From an uncultured Collinsella sp. (lineage in GTDB: Bacteria; Actinomycetota; Coriobacteriia; Coriobacteriales; Coriobacteriaceae), in NCBI GenBank assembly GCA_958412345.1, contig CATYSO010000018.1, positions 1-48,381 on the forward strand: 48,381 bases of DNA, written 5' to 3'. Below are positions 8,652-15,593 of this stretch, piece by piece. How positions within the stretch are numbered: the stretch's first letter is position 1; every line of letters starts with the position of its first letter. Position numbers and translations under genes: made by a program. The notes beneath the pieces are model-generated. The model did not search any database. It was not told the origin of the DNA and saw nothing but the letters and a program-made list of their open reading frames with translations.

Positions 8652-9150
8652 CCAGTTCCTCCCAGGTTACGCGGATTTTCTCGAGCATTTCGGCGAGGTC
8701 CTCGCGCTCGTCGTGGGTGAGCGCGCTAAAGGCCTGCTCTCTAAAGCGAATGCGGGCCGCCTGATCGATGCGGGCGTTTTCTCGGCCGGTTTCGGTCAGG
8801 CGAATGGTGAGTTGCCGTCGATCTTTGGGGTTACGGCTGCGCTCGATGAGGCCGTTGAGCTCGAGCTTGGACAGGATCTCGGAAAGCGACCCCGGCTTGA
8901 GGTCGAAGTGCATGCCGAGTTCCTGCTGCGACATCTCGCCGCCGGGTTGCTTGGCCAGCAGGCAGATAATGGGCGCCTTGCCGGACACGCCTCCGCCATG
9001 AAAATGCATGTAATGGCCGCAAAAGCCCAGGCCATTGAGGATGCGCTTGGCAAGCTTGTCTTCTGAGCTAACCGCTTCGGGTGCATCCGCCGGCTGTGAC
9101 GGGTCGCCGCCGGGCTCGTGCGAACAAAGGTTAAGAGGTTCATCGCACAT
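8644..9150 (-). CDS. MarR family transcriptional regulator of the ABC exporter
   Basis: This is a 168-residue winged-helix regulator of the MarR family. The core follows the MarR pattern: a dimerisation helix, then the HTH (MSQQELGMHFDLKPGSLSEILSKLELNGLIER), then the wing with NPKDRRQLTIRLTETGRE. The N-terminal 40 residues (cysteine- and proline-containing) are extra. A glycine/histidine stretch (CGHYMHFHGGG) sits in the first helix region. It heads an operon with two overlapping ABC-exporter genes, the usual arrangement for a ligand-responsive repressor of an efflux pump. The upstream region has a near-consensus promoter with an inverted repeat, consistent with autoregulation. Confidence 0.88.
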   Translation of the reverse strand: MCDEPLNLCSHEPGGDPSQPADAPEAVSSEDKLAKRILNGLGFCGHYMHFHGGGVSGKAPIICLLAKQPGGEMSQQELGMHFDLKPGSLSEILSKLELNGLIERSRNPKDRRQLTIRLTETGRENARIDQAARIRFREQAFSALTHDEREDLAEMLEKIRVTWEELDD

Positions 9151-9174
9151 GAATTAGTGTTGCTCCTTTCTTTA

Positions 9175-9204
9175 GTTAGGTAGTGGAATTGTTTTGTGCC
9201 TAAC
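9175..9204. promoter_or_regulatory. Probable MarR operator
   Basis: GTTAGG (9175-9180) and CCTAAC (9199-9204) form an inverted repeat just downstream of the minus-strand -10 box of the marR operon, about where transcription starts. Binding there would block its own operon, as is usual for MarR repressors. Assignment is by position and symmetry. Confidence 0.5.
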
Positions 9205-9205
9205 C

Positions 9206-9234
9206 AATCTAGGAGCATGAGAAATGAATGTCAA
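9206..9234 (-). promoter_or_regulatory. Sigma-70-type promoter of the marR-ABC operon
   Basis: On the minus strand, TTGACA (9234-9229) is separated by 17 bp from TAGATT (9211-9206). This is a near-consensus promoter about 56 bp upstream of the marR ATG, and is among the clearest promoters in the window. Confidence 0.75.
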
Positions 9235-9250
9235 GGTACCAAACTAGTGA

Positions 9251-9411
9251 TTACGCGGTTTTACCAAACCGCGTAACGGCTCGACGCTGCAAACGTTCCT
9301 AAGCGGCAATCTGGCGTTCAATCGTCGGGCATGGCCACAAGGCCTATGCCCTCCTCTTTCGCGCCACCTTGCTCGCTTAGGAACGTTTTCGCTGTCCGTC
9401 CTCAACCTGTG
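9251..9411 (+). repeat. Structured repeat element, copy A (covarying hairpin family)
   Basis: It opens with a perfect hairpin, TTACGCGGTTT / AAACCGCGTAA with loop TACC (9251-9276). CGACGCTGC follows, then a 14-bp perfect outer stem (AAACGTTCCTAAGC 9291-9304 with GCTTAGGAACGTTT 9375-9388). Inside are a 5-bp helix TGGCG/CGCCA (9312-9316 with 9362-9366) and an apical hairpin GGGCAT-GGCC-ACAA-GGCC-T-ATGCCC (9327-9351). It ends CGCTG...GTCCTCAACCTG. It lies between the divergent marR and kinase genes. Three related copies occur at 22210, 28229 and 43597. Confidence 0.85.
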
Positions 9412-9440
9412 ATTCCGCCACGGTCCGCTTCGGTGCATGT

Positions 9441-9469
9441 GATCCCTTGGGGACGGAGGAAAAGGGATC
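9441..9469. repeat. GATCCCTT palindrome with GGGGACGGAGGA core
   Basis: GATCCCTT (9441-9448) pairs with AAGGGATC (9462-9469) around a GGGGACGGAGGAA core. A close relative lies inside the M20 peptidase gene at 26623-26651. Confidence 0.7.
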
Positions 9470-9594
9470 ATTTTCCGAAACCTTTCCGCAACAATTCGTC
9501 CTCCGCGGTGCCAGCGCCCGTTCACAACGTCCCCTGCGCTACACTTAGTCGCACTGTGGCGCTGCGCGCCGCGCCCGAAGCAAGGGAGACCCTC

Positions 9595-10419
9595 ATGAAG
9601 AATACTCAGCTGCTGCTGATTAACGATATGTGCGGCTACGGCAAGGTCGCGCTTTCCGCCATGCTGCCGGTGCTGTCGCACATGGGTTACCGTATCCACA
9701 ATCTGCCGACGGCACTTGTGTCCGACACGCTCAACTACCCCAAGTTCTACATCCACGACACCACCGAGTACGTGCGCCAAAGCCTCGCTATCTGGGAGGA
9801 GCTCGGCTTTGAGTTCGACGCCATCTCGACCGGCTTTATCGTGACCGAGGAAGAGACGCGCATCATCTCGGACTTTTGCCACCGCCGTGCGCAAAAGGGC
9901 ACCAAGGTGTTCGTCGATCCCATCATGGGCGACAACGGCAAGCTCTATGCCGGCGTGCCCGAGTCCACGATTGGCCTCATGCGGCACCTGCTGGAGTGCG
10001 CAGACTACGCGGTGCCCAACTACACCGAGGCCTGTCTGCTCGCCGATACGCCTATTGCAGGGCAGATCACGCCCGATGAGGCCCGCGCCCTTGTGGACGC
10101 CGTGCGCGAGTTGGGTGCCAAGTCGGTGGTCATTACGAGCGCCGTGGTCAATGGCACGAACGCGGTTATCGGTTACGACCATGTAGCGGGGGAGTACTTC
10201 ACGATTCCCTTTGAGCTCATTCCGGTCTATTTCCCGGGCACGGGCGACACGTTCTCGGCGGTGCTCGTCGGCCGCGTTATGGCAGGTTGGAGTCTGCAGC
10301 GCGCGACGTCCGATGCCATGCGCGTGGTAGCCGAGCTTATCGAGCGCAATGCCGACCAAGAGGACAAGTCGGCCGGCCTGCCCATCGAGGCCTGCCTGGA
10401 CGTGATCGACCATGAGTAA
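9595..10419 (+). CDS. Pyridoxal/pyridoxamine kinase, PfkB-like (PdxK/PdxY type)
   Basis: This 274-residue cytoplasmic kinase phosphorylates vitamin B6 vitamers in the PLP salvage pathway, judging by its resemblance to pyridoxamine/pyridoxal kinases. Key features are the N-terminal NDMCGYGKVALSAMLPVL, the substrate/ATP region VFVDPIMGDNGKLY, and the ribokinase-family anion-hole motif GTGDTFSA with the catalytic Asp near residue 220. The frame is open far upstream, but the ATG at 9595 has GGGAG about 6 bp before it and gives the family N-terminus. It overlaps the next gene by 8 bp, so the two are coupled. Other PfkB substrates cannot be fully excluded. Confidence 0.85.
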   Translation: MKNTQLLLINDMCGYGKVALSAMLPVLSHMGYRIHNLPTALVSDTLNYPKFYIHDTTEYVRQSLAIWEELGFEFDAISTGFIVTEEETRIISDFCHRRAQKGTKVFVDPIMGDNGKLYAGVPESTIGLMRHLLECADYAVPNYTEACLLADTPIAGQITPDEARALVDAVRELGAKSVVITSAVVNGTNAVIGYDHVAGEYFTIPFELIPVYFPGTGDTFSAVLVGRVMAGWSLQRATSDAMRVVAELIERNADQEDKSAGLPIEACLDVIDHE

Positions 10420-10741
10420 CGCTGGCGAGGGCGGCGTCAAGCCTGCGGGCGAGAACAAGCCGCTCAGCGCGCCGCGTGGCAAGCGTCCGCGTATCCGCGT
10501 GAGCTGCGTGGACCAGCTGGGTGCGTGCCGCTGTCACCATGGTCACAAGCCGGGCGACGTCTTTGACTTCGACCGAGACCGCGGCAAGATGTGCGCCATG
10601 GCCTGCCACGTGGGCTTTCCCTATATTGATATCCTGCGCTATGGCGGAACCGTGCCTGGCAACGAGCCTGGTACGGCAAAGTTCTGCTGCCCCGAGGTCG
10701 ACACCCTCAACGTCTGGCTCGCCGAGATCGTCGACGAGTAG
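10412..10741 (+). CDS. Small cysteine-rich TIGR04076-like protein
   Basis: This 109-residue protein has a basic, proline-rich N-terminus followed by a compact domain. It has cysteines in VSCVDQLGACRC, in KMCAMACHVGFPYI and in FCCPE. The pattern GHKPGDVFDF ... CAMACHVGFPYIDILRYGGTVP ... CCPEVDTLNVW resembles the uncharacterised TIGR04076 family, which is small, cysteine-containing and common in anaerobes. The cysteines could bind a metal or cluster, but this is not shown. The start overlaps the end of the kinase gene by 8 bp, indicating co-translation. Function unknown. Confidence 0.75.
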   Translation: MSNAGEGGVKPAGENKPLSAPRGKRPRIRVSCVDQLGACRCHHGHKPGDVFDFDRDRGKMCAMACHVGFPYIDILRYGGTVPGNEPGTAKFCCPEVDTLNVWLAEIVDE

Positions 10742-10866
10742 TTGAACGTGGATTTTCTCCCACCGAGAAAATGAGCGTGGATTTTCTCCCGTTTAGGGCG
10801 CACTTGAACGCTCAAAGTGGGAGAAAATCCACGCTCAATTTGTATGCGGGAGAAAACCCACGCTCG
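10742..10866. repeat. Four-unit palindromic repeat cluster (GTGGATTTTCTCCC family)
   Basis: Two direct units (GAACGTGGATTTTCTCCC from about 10744; GAGCGTGGATTTTCTCCC from 10773) are followed by two inverted units (GTGGGAGAAAATCCACGCTC from 10817; GCGGGAGAAAACCCACGCTC from 10846). The cluster can fold into one or two strong hairpins. It fills the gap between convergent genes, so it may act as a two-way terminator or as a REP-like element. Confidence 0.8.
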
Positions 10867-10902
10867 TTTTATGCCAATGGCGCACCTCGCGCGCCCGCGA
10901 AC

Positions 10903-11349
10903 CTACAGCTGCTCGAGCATAGCCGTGCAGCCAGCGAGCACATCGCGGTACGTGGTATCAAAGTTGCCGGTGTACCACGGGTCGGCCACGTCGCCGGGGC
11001 GATCGGTCCAATCGAGCAGGCGCGAAATCTTGCCATCGGGGTCGTCGCCGAAGATGCGGCGCAGGCCGCGCGCGTTCTCGGCATCCATATAGACGATGTA
11101 ATCCCAGTCGCCATATTCCGCGCGGCGCACCTGGCGCGCACGGTGCGCAACCACGGGAATCCCAACCTCGCGCAGCTTGGCGACCGTGCCATGATGCGGC
11201 GGGTTGCCGATCTCCTCGGTTGAGGTCGCTGCGGAATCGATGACAAACTCCGCCTCGCGCCCAGCGCGGCGCACGAGCTCGGTAAACACCGACTCAGCCA
11301 TCGTCGAGCGACAGATATTTCCATAGCAGATAAACAGTACGCGTTGCAT
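10903..11349 (-). CDS. Low-molecular-weight protein-tyrosine phosphatase
   Basis: This is a 148-residue LMW-PTP. The N-terminus carries the P-loop VLFICYGNICRST, matching the family CX5R(S/T) motif (Cys and Arg at about residues 8 and 14), and the catalytic acid lies in VADPWYTGNFDTTYRD near residue 120 (DPW/Y motif). In bacteria these enzymes often dephosphorylate tyrosine kinases of polysaccharide synthesis, or low-molecular-weight phosphoesters. The frame is open to 11376, but the ATG at 11349 gives the family N-terminus (MQRVLFICYGN) with AAAGGA upstream. No tyrosine kinase gene is nearby, so its partner is unknown. Confidence 0.9.
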   Translation of the reverse strand: MQRVLFICYGNICRSTMAESVFTELVRRAGREAEFVIDSAATSTEEIGNPPHHGTVAKLREVGIPVVAHRARQVRRAEYGDWDYIVYMDAENARGLRRIFGDDPDGKISRLLDWTDRPGDVADPWYTGNFDTTYRDVLAGCTAMLEQL

Positions 11350-11406
11350 ATGCGGTTTCCTTTCGATCGCCATCATCGAACTCGAGTATCGCAGCTAAGC
11401 CTAAGC

Positions 11407-12642
11407 CTACGCTCTCGCCTGCTTGCGCTCCCAGCGAGCCAGCTTAATCGTCACCAGCGTGAGCGCCCAGGCCACAAGCGAGAACGCGGCGCCCACTGCG
11501 CCTACGTATGCAATGCCAACGCTGCTTACCACGGCGCCGCCCACTGTGGTGCCAAACGAAATGCCGACGTTAAACGCCATGGGCTCAACCGAACTTGCGA
11601 GTACCATCGACTTGGGATGGCGGCTGCGTGCCACGTCCATAAAGTGTGTGATGCACGAGACTGAGAACAGGTACATGAGCAGCGCCAAGCTAAAGACAAA
11701 GACCAGCGCGAGCGGCATGGTGCCGCCCACGGCAAACAGCCCGAGCAACGCCGCAGCCTGCAGCACAAACGTCACAAGCAGTGCCTTCATGCCAAAGCGC
11801 GCGTCGATCCATCCGCCCAGGATGTTCGAGATCAGGCAGAACACGCCGTAGGCCATAAGCGTGGTGCTCGCCTGAACAGTGCCCATGCCCAGCACCTGCT
11901 CAAGATAAGGCGTCACGTAGCCGTAGAACACATAGACCGATCCCACGCCAAACAAGAAGATGAGCATGCCGGTGATGATGCTCGGTTCGCGTAGAAGCCC
12001 CGCCTGCTCGCGAAAGGTGGCAGGCTCGTCGGTTTGCCCAGCGCGCGGCATAAACGCCACGAGCGCTCCGCAGATCAAAACGGCAAAGGTCAGCGTGCCG
12101 TACATGGCCACGTGCCAATCGAGCGTGTCGGCCACGAACTTGCCGATCGAAGTGACAAAGACCATTGCCACGGAAAACGCACCATATACCACCGAGATGG
12201 CAAGCGAAGTTTGCTGCGGGGACAGCAGCTCGGGGATGTACGTCACGCCCACGGCGAGCAGTGCGCCCGAGACGGATCCCAGGACAATGCGCGAGATAAA
12301 CAGTACCTGGAAGTTGGGCGCCAACGCCATGACCAGATTGCCGAGCACAAAGATAATGCTGTAGCACACGAGCAGCTGGTAACGACGGAAGCGCCCCGTG
12401 CTGAGCGCAAGCACCGGCGTCGCGATGGCGTAGACCAGTGCAAAAACGCTGATGAGCTGGCCCGCAGTGGCAAGCGATATGCCGAGTTCCGTCGCCAAGT
12501 CACTTTCGATGCCGATGACCACGAACTCGGAGCAGCCGAGCGAGAATCCCAGCAGCACGAGCAGCGCCAGGCAGAGCCTGGTGCGCGCGGGGGAGAGCGC
12601 GGCGGCGGTTGACTTACTTTTAGGCGTGGTTGCGGCGGTCAA
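11407..12642 (-). CDS. MFS transporter, DHA1/AraJ-like
   Basis: This 411-residue membrane protein has about 12 hydrophobic segments and a sugar-efflux/drug:H+ antiporter pattern: SEFVVIGIESDLATELGISLATAGQLISVFALVYAIATPVLA, with the loop-2 motif shortened to STGRFRRYQLL. Such proteins export drugs, sugars or nucleosides. The start is uncertain. The TTG at 12642 has GGAG 8 bp upstream; a GTG at 12651 overlaps that GGAG and the frame is open to a TTG at 12690. It is divergent from the LpdD-like/IDI-like fusion gene and downstream of nothing on its strand, so it may be its own unit. Confidence 0.8.
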   Translation of the reverse strand: MTAATTPKSKSTAAALSPARTRLCLALLVLLGFSLGCSEFVVIGIESDLATELGISLATAGQLISVFALVYAIATPVLALSTGRFRRYQLLVCYSIIFVLGNLVMALAPNFQVLFISRIVLGSVSGALLAVGVTYIPELLSPQQTSLAISVVYGAFSVAMVFVTSIGKFVADTLDWHVAMYGTLTFAVLICGALVAFMPRAGQTDEPATFREQAGLLREPSIITGMLIFLFGVGSVYVFYGYVTPYLEQVLGMGTVQASTTLMAYGVFCLISNILGGWIDARFGMKALLVTFVLQAAALLGLFAVGGTMPLALVFVFSLALLMYLFSVSCITHFMDVARSRHPKSMVLASSVEPMAFNVGISFGTTVGGAVVSSVGIAYVGAVGAAFSLVAWALTLVTIKLARWERKQARA

Positions 12643-12722
12643 GGTTGTCACTCCAATGTCGCATGAATAAGCAGGATTCAATCCCTGCAACTCTAACAGA
12701 ATGTGTCAGGTGCCTGCCTCCT

Positions 12723-12762
12723 TTGTCGCAGGCTGCGCTTGCCTGTATAGTCGCAATACAGG
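12723..12762 (+). promoter_or_regulatory. Candidate promoter and dyad of the decarboxylation locus
   Basis: TTGTCG (12723-12728) lies 17 bp from TATAGT (12746-12751), about 50 bp upstream of the fusion gene's start. A dyad CCTGTAT/ATACAGG (12742-12748 and 12756-12762) overlaps the -10 box and could be an operator, for example for the MerR regulator at the far end of the locus. MerR proteins favour dyads between -35 and -10; here it is at and past -10, so this link is tentative. Confidence 0.45.
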
Positions 12763-12803
12763 TGAAGATAGTCTCAGGTACATTGCGGGCGACAGGAGAT
12801 CCT

Positions 12804-13751
12804 ATGGGTATGCACACGACAAAGGTTGTAGTGGGCGAGGGCAAGTTTGCGCTCGAGGCCCAGTTGACGGTGACGCCGCGAGGCATGGCGGTGTACGCCT
12901 GCTCGCCGGAGTTTGCGCACCTGGGCGCCACGGCGCAGGCCATTCCGCGCCCCGAGCCCGGCCGCACGGCGACGGTGAGCATCTTGGCTGTCCCGTGTCA
13001 TCGAGACGAGATCCCGGCGCACGATATCGCGGCGGCGCTGGCCACGCGCTTTGGCGCGCCGGTCGTTGCAAGTACGGGTTTTCATGTTGAACAGGCGAGC
13101 GGGGACGACCTGCAGCGCGTGCTCGACACCACCAAAGAGCTCATCGCCGCGCTCGAGGAGGCCGCAGCCCGTATTCTGCGCGCCGGCTGGGATGAGGGCG
13201 GCGCGGGTGCCGAGGTCGTGGCGGTCGATGCCGCGACCGGCGAGGCGCTCGGCCCCGTCGACCGCATCGAGGCCCATACCGGCGAGGGAATCCTGCATCA
13301 GGCATTTCTGACGCTTCTGGTCGAGGGCCAGGGCGAGGACGCACGCCTGCTGCTCTGTCGCCGCAGTCCGCTCAAACGACTGTGGGGCGGGGTGCTGGCC
13401 GATAGCTGTGCCGGCCATCCGCTCCCCGGGGAGGACGTTGTCGCCGCGACGGCGCGCCGCATCAACGAAGAGCTCGGCATCACGCGCACACCCGACCAGC
13501 TCAAACACCTCGGTCACGTGACCTACCGCGAGGACCACGGCGACGGCCGCTGCGAGTGCGAATGGTGCGAGGTCTACCTTGCCCATGTTGAGCCGGGCGA
13601 GCTGCATATCAACCAAGAGGAGATCTCGGAAGTGCGCCGCGTGGCCCCGTCCGAGCTTAAAGGCTACCTGCAGGGTCACCCCGAGCAGCTGGCCCCCTGG
13701 CTTCGCGAGGCTCTCAGCGATCCATCCATCCGTACGGCCCTCGCTATGTGA
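12804..13751 (+). CDS. LpdD-like prenyl-flavin chaperone domain fused to IPP-isomerase-like Nudix domain
   Basis: This 315-residue protein appears to have two domains. Residues 1-125 resemble the LpdD-type chaperone family linked to prenylated-FMN decarboxylases (HLGA at 39-42, PCHRDEIPAHDIAAALATRFG at 64-84, then TGFHVEQAS); this call is from remembered pattern only. Residues 135-315 are a type-1 isopentenyl-diphosphate isomerase-like Nudix domain. The IDI metal ligands have equivalents (His158, His165, His205, Glu251, Glu253; E. coli H25, H32, H69, E114, E116). The catalytic Cys67 position is Ala203, preceded by Cys202, where relatives have CC or VC before GHP. The Nudix-like box is at 204-226. 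It leads a locus with UbiX and UbiD homologues, so it may supply or process dimethylallyl phosphates. ATG 12804 has AGGAG upstream. Confidence 0.75.
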   Translation: MGMHTTKVVVGEGKFALEAQLTVTPRGMAVYACSPEFAHLGATAQAIPRPEPGRTATVSILAVPCHRDEIPAHDIAAALATRFGAPVVASTGFHVEQASGDDLQRVLDTTKELIAALEEAAARILRAGWDEGGAGAEVVAVDAATGEALGPVDRIEAHTGEGILHQAFLTLLVEGQGEDARLLLCRRSPLKRLWGGVLADSCAGHPLPGEDVVAATARRINEELGITRTPDQLKHLGHVTYREDHGDGRCECEWCEVYLAHVEPGELHINQEEISEVRRVAPSELKGYLQGHPEQLAPWLREALSDPSIRTALAM

Positions 13752-13774
13752 AAAAGACAGTCCCTTTGCCACAT
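13746..13774. repeat. TGTGACAAAG palindrome family, copy 1 (imperfect)
   Basis: ATGTGAAAAAGACAGTCCCT then TTGCCACAT is a degenerate copy of the palindrome seen at 18710, 20220 and 26868. It overlaps the last codon and the TGA stop of the fusion gene. Confidence 0.6.
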
Positions 13775-13780
13775 CCAAAC

Positions 13781-13842
13781 CGTCACAACATTCGATGAAA
13801 ATCTCGAAAACGAAGAAAACCGTCGAATGTTGTGACGCTTTT
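13781..13842 (+). terminator. 15-bp inverted repeat followed by T-run, after the fusion gene
   Basis: CGTCACAACATTCGA (13781-13795) and TCGAATGTTGTGACG (13823-13837) are exact reverse complements with a 27-nt A-rich centre, followed by CTTTTTG. It may terminate transcription of the fusion gene or act as an intergenic palindrome. The loop is long for a classical terminator. Confidence 0.5.
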
Positions 13843-13907
13843 TGTCCAGAGGATCGCTTCCCATCCAAAAATCCCGCTTGACTGTATTGCCGCAACACAG
13901 CGCAACG

Positions 13908-13940
13908 TAAGGGGTGTCCGATAACGGGTGCCCCTTTTTA
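13908..13940 (+). terminator. Hairpin with T-run upstream of the anion transporter gene
   Basis: AAGGGG pairs with CCCCTT around an ATAA loop with a partly paired middle, then TTTTT. It lies about 55 bp before the transporter's ATG. It could end the fusion-gene transcript or attenuate a leader transcript of the transporter-decarboxylase genes. Confidence 0.5.
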
Positions 13941-13993
13941 AGCGGCCAGCGTGGCCGCGAGTCCGGAGCGCCCCCAACAAGAAAGGTGGGGAG

Positions 13994-15451
13994 ATGGAAG
14001 CGGAAAAGAAGGCGTTTAAGATCACCAAACGCGAAATTGGCTTTGTGCTGGGTATCGTTGTCTTTTTGCTGGTGAAGTTTCTTCCTTTGGCGGAGCTGAG
14101 CTCGACGGTCGAGCTCACGGTCGGCGGTCAGACCTGTCTGGCACTGACGCTCGCCACGGTGGTGTTCTGGGCATGCGGTGTGGCACAGCCGGGCTTTGTG
14201 GGCCTGCTCTATTGCGCGCTGCTCGTTCTGTTCAAGGTGTGCGTGGACGACACGGGTGCTGCGAGCATCTCGGCGACGGTCGCCTCCACGTTTAGCTCGT
14301 GGACCAGGGCCACCATGTGGCTCGTCATCGGCGCCTACCTCATCGCCAGCGCGGTCAAGGAGTCGGGCCTGGGCGAGCGCATCGCCTATGCGTTCATGCT
14401 CAAGTTCGTGCGCGACGCCAAGTCGCTCATCATCTCGATCTTCGCGCTCACCTTTGTGCTGTCGCTGCTGATCCCTCATCCGTTCCCCCGTGCCTTCCTC
14501 ATCCTGGCCGTCGTCTCGGTTATCGCCGAGTCCGCCGGCTACGGTGACGATGACCGCGGCAAGCTCGGCTTCCTCGTGTTTGCCGCTGCCGCCCCGGGCT
14601 CCATGTTCTTCCTGACGGGCGACTCCACGCTCAACCCGCTCGTTGCGCAGTACAGCGCCGAGGCCGGCGGCATGAGCCCGTCCTTCGTCGACTGGTTCCT
14701 GTACATGAGCGTGCCCATGCTGGTTGCGCTGCTGTGCACCCTGTTCCTGGGCCTCTTCCTCTTTAAGCCCAGCAAGGAGCTCGTCTACGATCGCGAGCAG
14801 ATCGTGGCCAAGCAGGCCGCGCTCGGCAAGCTCTCCGTTAAGGAGATCCGCACCATCGTGTGGCTTGTCATCGCCATCGCGCTGTGGCTCACCGTCTCGG
14901 GCGATTACATCGGCTGGGTTACCCTGGCTATCGGCGTTTCTCTCGCCATGCCCATCATCGGCGAGGTCCTCACCCCCGCCAGCTGGAGCGCTGTCGACAT
15001 CAAGTCCCTCATGTTCCTGACGGCTGCCATGGCCGTGGGCTCCGTGGGCGGTGCCACCGGCATGAACGCCTGGATCGCCGATGTCGTGCTTCCCAGCTCC
15101 GTGCCCGAGAACATCTTCCTGTTCGCCCTGCTTGTCGCCGCGCTCTCCATGGTCATCCACATGTTCATGGGCTCGGTCATGGCCGTGCTCGGTGTGTGCG
15201 TGCCGGCGTTCATCAGCTTCGCGGCCGGCTCCAGCGTGAGCCCGCTCGCCGTGGCGCTCATCGTCTTCACGTCCATCAACATCCACTACATCCTGCCGTT
15301 CCATAACCTGCCGATCCTTATCGGCGAGGGCAAGGACGCCGGCGGCTACACCTCCAAAGAGGCCATGCGCATGGGTATTCCCCTCACCGCGGTCGTCTTT
15401 ATCGTCGTGCTGGTCGAGGCCGCCTGGTTCCATCTCTTTGGCCTGATGTAA
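13994..15451 (+). CDS. DASS/SLC13-type anion permease (possible GacP-like aromatic acid carrier)
   Basis: This 485-residue integral membrane protein has about 12 hydrophobic segments and the divalent-anion:Na+ symporter (DASS/SLC13, ArsB/NhaD fold) pattern, for example TMWLVIGAYLIASAVKESGLGERIAYAF and the late SINIHYILPFHNLPILIGEG. L. plantarum GacP, which imports gallate, belongs to this broad group, as I recall it. The gene lies between the LpdD-like fusion and the LpdC/UbiD-like decarboxylase gene, so it probably imports an aromatic acid and may exchange it for, or export, the phenol product. The ATG at 13994 has AAAGG 7 bp upstream; the open frame begins earlier, but this start gives the natural charged N-terminus before the first membrane segment. 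Confidence 0.83.
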   Translation: MEAEKKAFKITKREIGFVLGIVVFLLVKFLPLAELSSTVELTVGGQTCLALTLATVVFWACGVAQPGFVGLLYCALLVLFKVCVDDTGAASISATVASTFSSWTRATMWLVIGAYLIASAVKESGLGERIAYAFMLKFVRDAKSLIISIFALTFVLSLLIPHPFPRAFLILAVVSVIAESAGYGDDDRGKLGFLVFAAAAPGSMFFLTGDSTLNPLVAQYSAEAGGMSPSFVDWFLYMSVPMLVALLCTLFLGLFLFKPSKELVYDREQIVAKQAALGKLSVKEIRTIVWLVIAIALWLTVSGDYIGWVTLAIGVSLAMPIIGEVLTPASWSAVDIKSLMFLTAAMAVGSVGGATGMNAWIADVVLPSSVPENIFLFALLVAALSMVIHMFMGSVMAVLGVCVPAFISFAAGSSVSPLAVALIVFTSINIHYILPFHNLPILIGEGKDAGGYTSKEAMRMGIPLTAVVFIVVLVEAAWFHLFGLM

Positions 15452-15593
15452 GCGGTCGAGCGCTGGGCTGTAAGCAGCCGAGTGCTTGAACTGCGAGTGG
15501 CCGAGCGTCCCATCTATGAGCGCCGCGGCCCCACTACGTTACCCAGCCCGGCGGCATCCTCGCCGCCGGGCACTCTCCCGAAAGGAGCATGCT

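Noticed and set aside
9251..9411. Reading structured repeat A as an integron attC site or an IS end
   Set aside because: There is no integrase, no cassette array and no GTTRRRY core site. The covariation is over several nested helices, more than for simple IS ends.
12804..13751. Calling the fusion gene simply idi (IPP isomerase)
   Set aside because: The catalytic cysteine position is Ala203 and the extra N-terminal domain is not part of Idi, so a plain idi name would mislead.
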